From Cyclobacterium marinum DSM 745 (GTDB lineage: Bacteria > Bacteroidota > Bacteroidia > Cytophagales > Cyclobacteriaceae), in NCBI RefSeq assembly GCF_000222485.1, contig NC_015914.1:2170001-2234000 (forward strand): DNA of 64,000 bases, read 5' to 3'. Positions 40,788-49,348 of the stretch are shown in pieces; the stretch's first letter is position 1, and the number at the start of each line of letters is the position of its first letter. The notes below the pieces were generated by a model. It saw only the letters and a list, made by a program, of their open reading frames with translations, ran no database searches and was not told the DNA's origin. The translations under genes were made by a program, and so were the position numbers.

Positions 40788-43067
40788 ATGAAACTTTTAA
40801 TCGCAGTAACCTTCTTTGTTTGCGTACTATTTCAATATACGGTTTTTGCCCAAAAATCCTTGCCGGTAGGTACTCACCCACCAGCGTTAACCTTTGACCA
40901 TTTCCCTAATCGAAGTTTTGCCTTTGTGTGGAGAAACTGGAATCTTGTAAGTCCTGAGAAAATGGCGGAGACCATAAAGTGCAAGCCTGCAGATATTCTC
41001 AACATTGCCCAGCTCATGGGTTTGGAAAATCAAAACTTACTTCCGAACAAATTCCAAGATCAAATTTATATAAGCCTTTTGCGAAGAAACTGGCATTTAT
41101 TGCCTTATGAACAATTGCTAACCCTACTGGACATGGATAGGGAAAGACTTGAATTTGCGCTAAAAGAGGATGATTTCCTATTCCATAAATTTGGAAATCT
41201 CAAACCCGCCTGCCCCGAACTTCACTATACAAAGCCCACAGATGAGGAGATTAAAATGGCCGTTGCCATCAAAGAACTTATCCGGCCTATCCTTGAAAAA
41301 AATAATACTGAAGCAGCTGAGGACCTTTTTGAATTTATAGACGACCTCAAAACCTTTGATGAAAAAATAGCTTTTGTCGAAAAGGACTCTTTGGCAGAGG
41401 ATCAGCTGCGTTTTATATACTCTTATTTTGGGATTTTTGGGGACCCTTTAATGGACGAAGATAATGATCCTTTTCCCAATGGTTTATTGCAAAAACTAGC
41501 CCAAAAAGGAGTAAATGGAGTGTGGATGCACGTCGTACTCGGTCAGCTTGCACCTCAGGGAGAGGTGTTTCCGGAATTTGGAGAAGGTAGTGAAATTCGT
41601 CTAATGAATTTACAGAAAATAGCCCGGCGAGCCAAAAAGTTTGGTATAGATATCTATCTCTATATGAACGAACCTAGGGCGCAGCCACAGGAGTTTTTTG
41701 AGCAACGTCCGCAAATGGCAGGAGTTAACAGAGATGGTTTTACTACCATGTGCACGAGTGATGAACAGGTAAGAAATTGGATGGAAGAATCCCTTACCCA
41801 TGTTTTTACTGAAGTTCCTGAATTGGGAGGAGTATTTACCATCACGGCTTCAGAAAACCTAACCAATTGCGCTTCTCATGGAGGAAAGGACCAGTGTCCT
41901 CGATGCAGTAAGCGACCCTATGAAGACATAATTGCAGAAGTTAACCGAACCATTGCCAATGGAGTGCATGCTGCCAAACCGGAGGCAAAAGTTATCGCTT
42001 GGGACTGGGGATGGAATGGCCATGGCATGGCCAGAGAAGTGATCGATAAATTGCCCGAAGATGTATGGCTGATGTCTGTTAGTGAATGGGCCAAGCCAAT
42101 TGAAAGGGGTGGCGTATCCAATACCGTAGGGGAATATTCTATATCTGCAGTAGGCCCTGGCCCCAGAGCCAAATCCCATTGGAGTGGAGCAAAAAAGAAT
42201 TTGCTAAAAACAGTGGCTAAGGTACAGTTTAACAATACCTGGGAATTGTCCGTAGTTCCTTGGCTACCGGTGATGGATTTGGTAGCCCGGCATGCAGCAA
42301 ATTTAGCTCAGATGGACATCGATGGGGTTATGCTAAGTTGGACGCTCGGATCTTACCCTTCGCCAAATCTTGAAATAGCTAAAAAATTCTCTGATGACCC
42401 TGATGCTAGCATAGAAGAAGTGTTGAATTCCTTGGCATTGGAAAGGTATGGAAGAGCTGCCGTTCCTTATGTACGGAATGCTTGGACTACATTCAGTTCG
42501 GCCTTTGAAGAATATCCCTATGATATACGGGTGGTTTACGCTGCTCCCCAGCAATATGGCCCTTCCAACTTATTATTTCTGAAACCCACTGGTTATCGAG
42601 CAACGATGGTAGGTTTTCCTTATGATGACCTTAAGGGTTGGTCTGGCCCATATCCTCCTGAAACTTTAATATCACAATTCGAAAAAATGGCGAATAACTG
42701 GGAAAAAGGGTTGAAATTTATGGAGGGAGCCATCGAAGCTACAGAAAACGTATCACATAAAAAGCTACTGGAAGAAGACCTTAACTTGGCCAAAGCTGCC
42801 TACTTACATTTTCAATCAGTTGGCCAACAGGGCCGCTTTATTATGGCAAGGGATATGTGGCTTGAAAGCCAAAAAACTGATAAGGTTCTAAAGGATCAGG
42901 TAAGAGAAATTTTGGAGCAAGAAAAACAAACGGCAATAGCTTTGCTTGAAGTTTCAAGAAAGGATTCTAGGATTGGTTTTGAAGCTTCCAACCAATATTA
43001 TTATGTACCACAGGATTTGCTAGAGAAAGTAATCAACTGTCAATTTTTGATCAATGAACTCGATTAA
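40788..43067 (+). CDS. Secreted TIM-barrel-like protein with duplicated N-terminal helical motif, not firmly classified
   Basis: 759 residues with a signal peptide ending VFAQK (about residue 22). Residues 49-79 and 99-131 are two copies of a motif starting RNWxL and containing a helix-turn-helix-like stretch (CKPADILNIAQL and MDRERLEFALKE). The middle (about 240-540) resembles a glycoside-hydrolase TIM barrel: GVNGVWMHVV, FGIDIYLYMNEP, GVFTITASEN, CPRCSKRP, VIAWDWGWNG. The CxxC with nearby acidic residues recalls DUF4838/GH20-like barrels. The tail is helical. A sugar-active enzyme is likely but neither family nor substrate is assured. Single gene between divergent and convergent neighbours. 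Confidence 0.6.
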   Translation: MKLLIAVTFFVCVLFQYTVFAQKSLPVGTHPPALTFDHFPNRSFAFVWRNWNLVSPEKMAETIKCKPADILNIAQLMGLENQNLLPNKFQDQIYISLLRRNWHLLPYEQLLTLLDMDRERLEFALKEDDFLFHKFGNLKPACPELHYTKPTDEEIKMAVAIKELIRPILEKNNTEAAEDLFEFIDDLKTFDEKIAFVEKDSLAEDQLRFIYSYFGIFGDPLMDEDNDPFPNGLLQKLAQKGVNGVWMHVVLGQLAPQGEVFPEFGEGSEIRLMNLQKIARRAKKFGIDIYLYMNEPRAQPQEFFEQRPQMAGVNRDGFTTMCTSDEQVRNWMEESLTHVFTEVPELGGVFTITASENLTNCASHGGKDQCPRCSKRPYEDIIAEVNRTIANGVHAAKPEAKVIAWDWGWNGHGMAREVIDKLPEDVWLMSVSEWAKPIERGGVSNTVGEYSISAVGPGPRAKSHWSGAKKNLLKTVAKVQFNNTWELSVVPWLPVMDLVARHAANLAQMDIDGVMLSWTLGSYPSPNLEIAKKFSDDPDASIEEVLNSLALERYGRAAVPYVRNAWTTFSSAFEEYPYDIRVVYAAPQQYGPSNLLFLKPTGYRATMVGFPYDDLKGWSGPYPPETLISQFEKMANNWEKGLKFMEGAIEATENVSHKKLLEEDLNLAKAAYLHFQSVGQQGRFIMARDMWLESQKTDKVLKDQVREILEQEKQTAIALLEVSRKDSRIGFEASNQYYYVPQDLLEKVINCQFLINELD

Positions 43068-43069
43068 TA

Positions 43070-43096
43070 GGAACCATGGATAAAATCCACGGTTCC
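43070..43096. terminator. Possible bidirectional terminator hairpin
   Basis: GGAACC-A-TGGAT (43070-43081), loop AAA, ATCCA-C-GGTTCC (43085-43096), one mismatch. The following TGTTCTT is a weak T tract. It lies 3 nt after the stop of the upstream gene and between convergent genes. Confidence 0.5.
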
Positions 43097-43176
43097 TGTT
43101 CTTCCAAATTCTAACTCTTTCATGCCTCTCTTATTGAGCTAAGAAAATAAGCTTTATGCATTTTGATGCTTTCTCG

Positions 43177-45045
43177 CTATTCGATGACAAGGTTTTTATT
43201 TCTTGGATACTTGACCTCATATTTTAATTCCAGTTGTTTGGTAGATGAAGGTTCCAACTTAAACTCCCATTTTATTTCACCGGTTTTAGCGTCATGTTTT
43301 CCTCCGGAAAGGCTTTGTATTTCTACCTCTATTTCTTCCAAAGTAGAAACAGGCACCTGGTCCAAAACTACCATGGAAATGGGCTGGCTTTTATTGTTTT
43401 TAATAGTGGTTTTCCACAATCTGCTTGCCGTCTTTTTATTGCCTAAAAATGATTTTTCTGTGAAATCACTTTCTTTCTCCCTTTCTATTGTGACCATTTT
43501 ATCTCTACCCAGTGAGATTTCCAGGGTGTCAGTAGCATAGCGCACATCCAGCAGACTTTTACCTACGAAGGTTTGTTCAAAAAACACATTGGCCTCTCCT
43601 TCCAAAAGCTGGTATTGCTCCCAGTTCGTAATCCCAGCAATCAGGTAAGCTGTGTTATTGACTTTGGGAACAGCAAAATATTGGTAGAAAGCAGGCAATT
43701 CATAGGTTACCATATCCACAGTATAATTTTTACTGTCTGATTGAATGGAATAAGGGGTATTGATTTCAAAATTAATGGCCGTTTGGTTTTCCACCTGAGC
43801 CATCGGTAAAGGTTGACTTTGCAATTCCTGTGCATCATCAACGTCAAAATTGACCTCAATTCTTTCAGATTTACCTTTCAAACGTTTACTAATTCCATAA
43901 CCGGTTACCACTATCTCATCTAATGCAACCTGATCTTCTTTCATTAAAACATTCATTACCTCTGCGGTAATTGGCAGGGTTTGCGAAACATACCCAATAA
44001 AGGAATAAGTCAACTGGCTGGCACGGTTCGGTAAGGTGATGGTGTAACTACCGTCAAAATCTGAAGTGGTGCCAATAGTGGTTCCTACAACTACGATGGT
44101 TACACCGGGTATGCCTACTCCTTCGGCGTCCATTACTTTTCCCGTCACACTTCCCGTCCTTTGGCTATAAATGGGTGGGGCGGTATTGTAATTGAGCAAA
44201 TAAGGCCGTAGTTCTGGAGCTACACCGGAGACACTTGGCTCTGCTGAGGAAAAAGTAAGTTTTATATTGTCCCAATCTACCTTGGTGTCCTGTCGGACAT
44301 TCGCTTTGTAGTGCAAGCTAACCGGGCTATTGATGTCCTTGGCACGGATGTCGTACGAAGGAAACCAGCCAGCATTGTCAACAAGGTAGGACAACTCGAA
44401 AGAAAAACTACCGGCCACTTTAGCAGCTACTCTTACCAAGACCTCCCCTGTAGCAAACTCTTTTTCACCAGCCAGAGAATTGATTTGATTCTGAAGGTTG
44501 TTTTTCTCTTCAAGTAATTTCTTAATCGTATTGTTCCTTTCGATAGTTTGCAGTTTTAAGGCAGTGAGTTGATTGCCATAATATTCAGCAGCCTGTTTCA
44601 GGGTAGCCACATTTAAGGTTTCATTTTTTCCTCCTATCAGTCGGTTAGTTTGGAGAAAAGTGATCTCCTCTTGGGCGATGGCCAAATAAGTATTTTCCAA
44701 TTCGATCTTTTCATTAACCTCTTCCAGGTCTTTGTCCAGCATAAGGAGTTCCTCGGACTTTACCGATTTATCCAGAAAGTTTTGCTGGTGATTAATACCC
44801 AGCACAGTCAATTCACCTCCGGCTTTTAACTGTATGCTTTTGGGAGCTATAAAAGGGGAGAGGTTGGTAAATTTGACAATGGATTCCCCTTTAGTCAATT
44901 GGACTGTTTCCTTTCGTAGTACCTGTGCACCTTTTAGAAAAACAGTGGCTTCTATCACCTTGGATTTGACTTCTTTTTCAGTTATTTCCTGAGCGAAAGA
45001 TTGATTATAAACCAGGAAGAACAAAAGGATGGAGAGAGCTTTCAT
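43177..45045 (-). CDS. DUF4139/DUF4140 (MuiA-like) protein with an inserted SusC-type regulatory domain
   Basis: 622 residues with a signal peptide ending QSFAQE. Residues about 25-130 are the DUF4140 N-terminal part (EATVFLKGAQVLRKETVQL), followed by a coiled coil (about 95-200), and DUF4139 begins around 210 (YLVDNAGWFPSYDIRA). At about 297-382 a carboxypeptidase-D regulatory-like beta-sandwich is inserted (TGKVMDAEGVGIPGVTIVV) and ends in DEIVVTGYG, the sequence seen after this domain in SusC transporters. DUF4139 then resumes to the C-terminus. Proteins of this family are of unknown role in Bacteroidota. Probably periplasmic or surface. Confidence 0.85.
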   Translation of the reverse strand: MKALSILLFFLVYNQSFAQEITEKEVKSKVIEATVFLKGAQVLRKETVQLTKGESIVKFTNLSPFIAPKSIQLKAGGELTVLGINHQQNFLDKSVKSEELLMLDKDLEEVNEKIELENTYLAIAQEEITFLQTNRLIGGKNETLNVATLKQAAEYYGNQLTALKLQTIERNNTIKKLLEEKNNLQNQINSLAGEKEFATGEVLVRVAAKVAGSFSFELSYLVDNAGWFPSYDIRAKDINSPVSLHYKANVRQDTKVDWDNIKLTFSSAEPSVSGVAPELRPYLLNYNTAPPIYSQRTGSVTGKVMDAEGVGIPGVTIVVVGTTIGTTSDFDGSYTITLPNRASQLTYSFIGYVSQTLPITAEVMNVLMKEDQVALDEIVVTGYGISKRLKGKSERIEVNFDVDDAQELQSQPLPMAQVENQTAINFEINTPYSIQSDSKNYTVDMVTYELPAFYQYFAVPKVNNTAYLIAGITNWEQYQLLEGEANVFFEQTFVGKSLLDVRYATDTLEISLGRDKMVTIEREKESDFTEKSFLGNKKTASRLWKTTIKNNKSQPISMVVLDQVPVSTLEEIEVEIQSLSGGKHDAKTGEIKWEFKLEPSSTKQLELKYEVKYPRNKNLVIE

Positions 45046-45442
45046 AAATATTGGATTGAATTGTTTTTATACAAACAGGATAAGTGAACTTCAAAAAAAT
45101 GCTTAGTTGCCATAATTTGCAGAAGAAAACAAATTGCTTTTCGACCGCTTATTTTTCCTATACGAGGCAGAAACAATAAAAGTCACAAATCAGGCCAAAA
45201 ATCTTAAAGCGGAAAAATGTAATGAAAGTAAATTCAAAATGGATTAAATTAAATGGTAAAGACTAATTTTAAATTAATAGAGCTATATAAAATTTTACCC
45301 TAAATTAAATGTCTAGACACTAGCATCTTTTCCCTTTTCTTAACTATTTTGAATGAATCAATTCAGTATATCGCTGGAAATTTTAGAAAAGGAATGGGTT
45401 CACCACAGGTTATTCGCCTCAATTTCCACTAATAAGTAAACC
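45046..45442. other. Divergent intergenic region, no clear elements
   Basis: 397 bp, AT-rich, between the DUF4139 gene and the double hydrolase. It should hold two promoters. I see no exact -7 box, no hairpin of note and no small gene. Confidence 0.45.
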
Positions 45443-47743
45443 ATGGGAAAGGAAAAATATTCAATCGGCTTTATTTTCATTATGCTATGCCTTTGTCCGT
45501 TTATGGCAAAGGCTCAGGAAGATAAAGCGGTCCTCCAGGAATACCTGAAGGAGTTGATCCTATTGCAGGAAAAACCTTCCAGCCATGATAGCTTTGTTAG
45601 TTTTCATGACCTTACCTGGGAAGATTGGATAAAAAGAACCGGAGAATTACCCCCTAATTATGGAATAATTCCCTCCATTCCTTTTCTGCCTGATCCACTG
45701 ATCATTGGTGAGGGAAAAGAAAATGAGAAGATTACAACCATGGCTCAATGGGAGACTCAGCGGGAGTATTTTAAAGAAAAGGTGAAACACATTCTTTCCG
45801 GGACTTTTCCTGACCCTCCCACCAATTTGAAAGCTGAGATTTTGTCTGAAAGGACAGAAAATGGGGTTAGGATTCAGATGATTGAACTCAGGTTTGGAGA
45901 AAACCACAAAGCCAAATTGACCTTGGAAGTTTTTACCCCGCCGGGCGAAGGGCCTTTTCCGGTGTTTATGACCCAGTGGAACCACAGAGGATGGACACAG
46001 ATAGCCGTCAGAAGAGGATATATGGGGCTGATTTATGCCGGAGCAGACGCGAAAGACGATACCCGAGAATACCTGGAACTCTACCCTGATTATGATTGGT
46101 CTACCTTAATGGCCAGAGCTTGGGGAGCTCATAGAGCGGTGGATTATTTGTATACCTTAGAAGAGGTGGATAAATCCAAAATAGCCATAACCGGTCACTC
46201 CAGAAATGGCAAACAATCGCTGTTTGCAGCCGCTTTTGACGAGCGTATTACGGCTACCATTACAAGCAGTGGAGGAACAGGAGGAGAATTTCCTTACCGA
46301 TATACAGACGAAAGACATTCCAATGAATCCATTGATTACCTGGTTTCCAGAAGAACCCATTGGTTGCATCCCCGACTACGGTTTTATTCTGGAAGAGAGC
46401 ACAAAATGCCCATCGATCAAAATTCCTTAATGGCTTTGATTGCTCCAAATGCCTTAATGTTGAGCTCCTCCATTCGAGAAGGAGGTGGAGGTGATCCCTG
46501 GGCCATTGAGCAGATTTATACTTCACTGACCAAAGTTTATGACTTTCTGGGTGAACCTGAAAAGTTGGGCATACGCCTGAGAGATGGGCAACACGCAGTA
46601 GCAGAAAGAGATATAGAGGCTTATATGGATTGGTTGGACATTCAATTCGGAAGAAAGAATCTACCTTGGGAGAATCAGCTTTTTTACAATTATAGCTTTG
46701 AAAAGTGGAAGAGAGAAAGTGGAGAGTCTATTGAGCTTAGCAAGTTTCCTAAACAACCCGGCCAAAATATTCCTGCCAATGTATCCGATTTGGAAAAGAC
46801 TCAGGAAAAAATCAATGAAGACCTCATTTGGCTGTTGGGTGATGAACCTGCAGGTTTGCCTGCCAGTGACATTGAGACCTTAAGCCAAAAGGAAGATTAT
46901 GTTAGCAGTTTTATGCCTCGGCCAAGGGTGAAAAATGGCCAAAAACTTAATATTACGCCCTACAATGCCATGGGCGATTATTTGTATGGATCCCTTTATT
47001 TTCCTACGGATGAAGCTGGAGAAAGAATAACGGGGGCCATGCCTGTGCTTATATTTTTGCACAAATACACCAATACGGGCTATGATTCGGAGTTAAATGC
47101 ATTGATTGATGGGCTGTTGGCCAAAGGGATAGCCGTTTTGACATATGATATGATCGGCTATGGGGCCAGGATAGAAGAAGGTACTTTGTTTTACCAGAGA
47201 TATCCCCATTGGTCCAAGATGGGTAAAATGGTCACCGATGCCAGAGCGGCGGTGGACGCATTGGAAAGTTTGGACTTTATAGATAACGATAAGATTTTTA
47301 TTGGAGGCTATGCTTTGGGAGGAACCGTAGGCTTGATCACTGCTGCACTAGAGCCTAGAATAGCAGGGCTTTCTTTGTCCAGTGCTTTTACCCCTTTGAG
47401 AAATGCCTCTGGAAATGTGGAGGGATTAAAAGCTTACTCCCATTTGTATGGGCTAATTCCAAGGTTAGGGCTATTTGATGGTGAGGAATACAGGATTCCT
47501 GTGGACTTTCCTGAAATGCTCGCCAATATCGCCCCAAGACCAGTAATGGTCATTTCTCCGGAGTTAGACAGGCATGCTGACCATGAAAATGTCATTACTA
47601 CCATGGAAGGTTTAAAGCAGTTGTACCGAAAATTGGGAGTAGGAGATGCACTGGAATGGCAAAGTCCCCATGCTTTTAACCATTTTACGGAAGCCCAACA
47701 ACAAGAGATGATTAAATGGTTGGTGCAGGAAGTGGCAAAATAA
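45443..47743 (+). CDS. Secreted protein with two alpha/beta hydrolase domains (CE15-like first domain)
   Basis: 766 residues with a signal peptide ending AKAQE (about 26). The first domain (about 95-410) has a GHSRNGK nucleophile elbow (Ser253) and a late His in GQHAVAERD, like glucuronoyl esterases and related acetylxylan-esterase-like enzymes. The second domain (about 500-766) has the strand order of a dienelactone-hydrolase fold (PVLIFLHKYTN, GGYALGG, then DRHADHEN and HAFNH), but the nucleophile position in GYALGG is Ala624; Asp709 and His743/His747 are retained. Esterase acting on plant or algal polysaccharide esters is likely for domain one. The triple RidA gene follows. Confidence 0.82.
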   Translation: MGKEKYSIGFIFIMLCLCPFMAKAQEDKAVLQEYLKELILLQEKPSSHDSFVSFHDLTWEDWIKRTGELPPNYGIIPSIPFLPDPLIIGEGKENEKITTMAQWETQREYFKEKVKHILSGTFPDPPTNLKAEILSERTENGVRIQMIELRFGENHKAKLTLEVFTPPGEGPFPVFMTQWNHRGWTQIAVRRGYMGLIYAGADAKDDTREYLELYPDYDWSTLMARAWGAHRAVDYLYTLEEVDKSKIAITGHSRNGKQSLFAAAFDERITATITSSGGTGGEFPYRYTDERHSNESIDYLVSRRTHWLHPRLRFYSGREHKMPIDQNSLMALIAPNALMLSSSIREGGGGDPWAIEQIYTSLTKVYDFLGEPEKLGIRLRDGQHAVAERDIEAYMDWLDIQFGRKNLPWENQLFYNYSFEKWKRESGESIELSKFPKQPGQNIPANVSDLEKTQEKINEDLIWLLGDEPAGLPASDIETLSQKEDYVSSFMPRPRVKNGQKLNITPYNAMGDYLYGSLYFPTDEAGERITGAMPVLIFLHKYTNTGYDSELNALIDGLLAKGIAVLTYDMIGYGARIEEGTLFYQRYPHWSKMGKMVTDARAAVDALESLDFIDNDKIFIGGYALGGTVGLITAALEPRIAGLSLSSAFTPLRNASGNVEGLKAYSHLYGLIPRLGLFDGEEYRIPVDFPEMLANIAPRPVMVISPELDRHADHENVITTMEGLKQLYRKLGVGDALEWQSPHAFNHFTEAQQQEMIKWLVQEVAK

Positions 47744-47850
47744 ATGAATAGCACTTAAGTTTGAGAAAAAGATACATTTCGATTATGATAATTTTAAATA
47801 GGTCAAATTATGAAGGGGAAGGTTGCCCTTCCGGCGTCAATTTTAATAAA

Positions 47851-49089
47851 ATGAAGCGGGTGATGCTACATTATCCATTGGTTTTTTTGTTGGTGTTTTT
47901 AGGCTTGGTATTGGAAAGCAAGGGACAATTCCAAGGCAAAACCTCAGACATAAGGTATATCGAACCAAATGAGGAAACCGGGACTTCGTTGGGAACGGTA
48001 GTGGGAGATGTTCCATTGGCTTTTACGGATCAAATTTTCCCTTTTGATGCTAATGGGAGCTTGGTAGGATCAAGTGATCTCAAAATACAGGTTACTCAGG
48101 TGATTAAAAACATGGAAGGAGCCTTGGAAGTAGCAGGCACTGATTTAAGTAAGTTGCTTAGGCTAAATGTTTACCTTCAGAAAGAAGAACATTCCAAACC
48201 TGTTCGTGAATTAATCAAGGATTTATTACCAGAAGGAACTTTTCCGGCCATTACCCTGATAGTGGCCAATCAAGCTCAAGCGCAGGTGTTATTGAGCATG
48301 GATGGAATTGCGGTTGCACCGATGACTTCAGTAAGTTCCAGGGGTGTGAATCTTCCGTTTAGCAAAGGGCTTAACGAAAAAACCAATCGTGCAGCTGTTG
48401 CTATTTTACCGGCAGGTAGGAAGGTATTTATTGCAGGTCAGGCTGAACCTGGTAAAGATCTTTTGGAGGCCAGTGACAAAACCATGCAAAATCTATTTGC
48501 TACCTTGGCATATATAGGGGCCAGTGCCAGTGATGTGGTCCAGGTTAAAGCTTTTATCAATCCCATTGAGGATGCGATAGCAGTAGAAGAAGTGATCGCT
48601 GCTTTTTTCAGAGGGCAGCAAGTACCTCCCATTGTCATGGTAGAATGGTTGGTAGATGAAAATAAGGCTGAAATAGAATTGGTCGCTTCTGCTCCTGAGC
48701 ATTACAATGACAAAGAAGCTGTCAGTTATTATGCTCCACCATGGATGATTCAGGCTACCACATACAGTAGGATAGTAGACATTAAAAAAGGAGGGCTATT
48801 GTTTACTTCCGGCTTGTATGCGGGACATGGAAAAGATGAGGAGGAAAAAGCCAGAAACCTTTTTGGGACTTTGTCGCGAATTCTAGAAAAAGCCGGATCC
48901 GGCTATGACCACTTGGTAAAAGCAAGTTACTATCCTTCCCATGAAAAAGGGCGTGAAAGCTTGATGAAAGTAAGAACTGAATTTTACAATCCTGAAAGGC
49001 CTCCTGTTGCCTCCTTGATAAGGATTCAAGGGACTGGTCGTGAAGGCATTTACTTAAATGTCGACATGGTAGCAGGGGTGCCGGATTGA
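47851..49089 (+). CDS. Secreted protein with three RidA (YjgF/YER057c) domains
   Basis: 412 residues from ATG 47851; an in-frame TTG at 47761 would add 30 residues lacking a signal, so I reject it. The first 25 residues are a signal peptide (VFLLVFLGLVL, then GQF). Three RidA-type units follow at about 28-150, 155-270 and 275-410, each with the motif pattern VxxKVxxxL helix, acidic-Arg region, and terminal beta-strand (VLLSMDGIAVAP, AEIELVASAP, IYLNVDMVAG). RidA enzymes are homotrimers that deaminate reactive enamines/imines using an Arg in P-x-R-x-x-V. Only the third unit keeps it (Arg383 in PERPPVASL); the others have Val258 and Thr130/Phe131. Role unknown. Confidence 0.8.
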   Translation: MKRVMLHYPLVFLLVFLGLVLESKGQFQGKTSDIRYIEPNEETGTSLGTVVGDVPLAFTDQIFPFDANGSLVGSSDLKIQVTQVIKNMEGALEVAGTDLSKLLRLNVYLQKEEHSKPVRELIKDLLPEGTFPAITLIVANQAQAQVLLSMDGIAVAPMTSVSSRGVNLPFSKGLNEKTNRAAVAILPAGRKVFIAGQAEPGKDLLEASDKTMQNLFATLAYIGASASDVVQVKAFINPIEDAIAVEEVIAAFFRGQQVPPIVMVEWLVDENKAEIELVASAPEHYNDKEAVSYYAPPWMIQATTYSRIVDIKKGGLLFTSGLYAGHGKDEEEKARNLFGTLSRILEKAGSGYDHLVKASYYPSHEKGRESLMKVRTEFYNPERPPVASLIRIQGTGREGIYLNVDMVAGVPD

Positions 49090-49348
49090 TTTGGTAAAGC
49101 TTGTTGTACCTAGGGTCTGGTCAGGTCTGATCTCGGGTCTGGTCTAAGTTTAGCGAAGCGTAACTTTAGACCCAAAATGAAAGTTTTCAACTTCCATAAC
49201 CTTTGCCTGAGTGTAGATTGCATCTGCACTCAAATATTCAACCGAAATGTGATTGGGTTCGATGCCGACTTGTTGAGCAGTAGGAAGACTTTTTCATTAA
49301 CAGGTTTTTGATGGATTTAATATTTGGTTATAGGGTATTCTTATTTAC
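49090..49348. repeat. Intergenic repeat copy A (hairpin repeat family)
   Basis: Contains GGTCTGG-type short repeats at 49115-49145, then the conserved block GAAAGTTTTCAACTT (49179-49193) and the hairpin GAGTGTAGAT / ATCTGCACTC (49209-49218 and 49222-49231) with loop TGC. The second arm has one change (A to G) giving a G-T pair. The flanking text matches copies B, C, D and E in this window. Confidence 0.75.

Noticed and set aside
47761..47850. Upstream extension of the triple RidA gene from TTG 47761
   Set aside because: It would bury the clear signal peptide that starts at ATG 47851.
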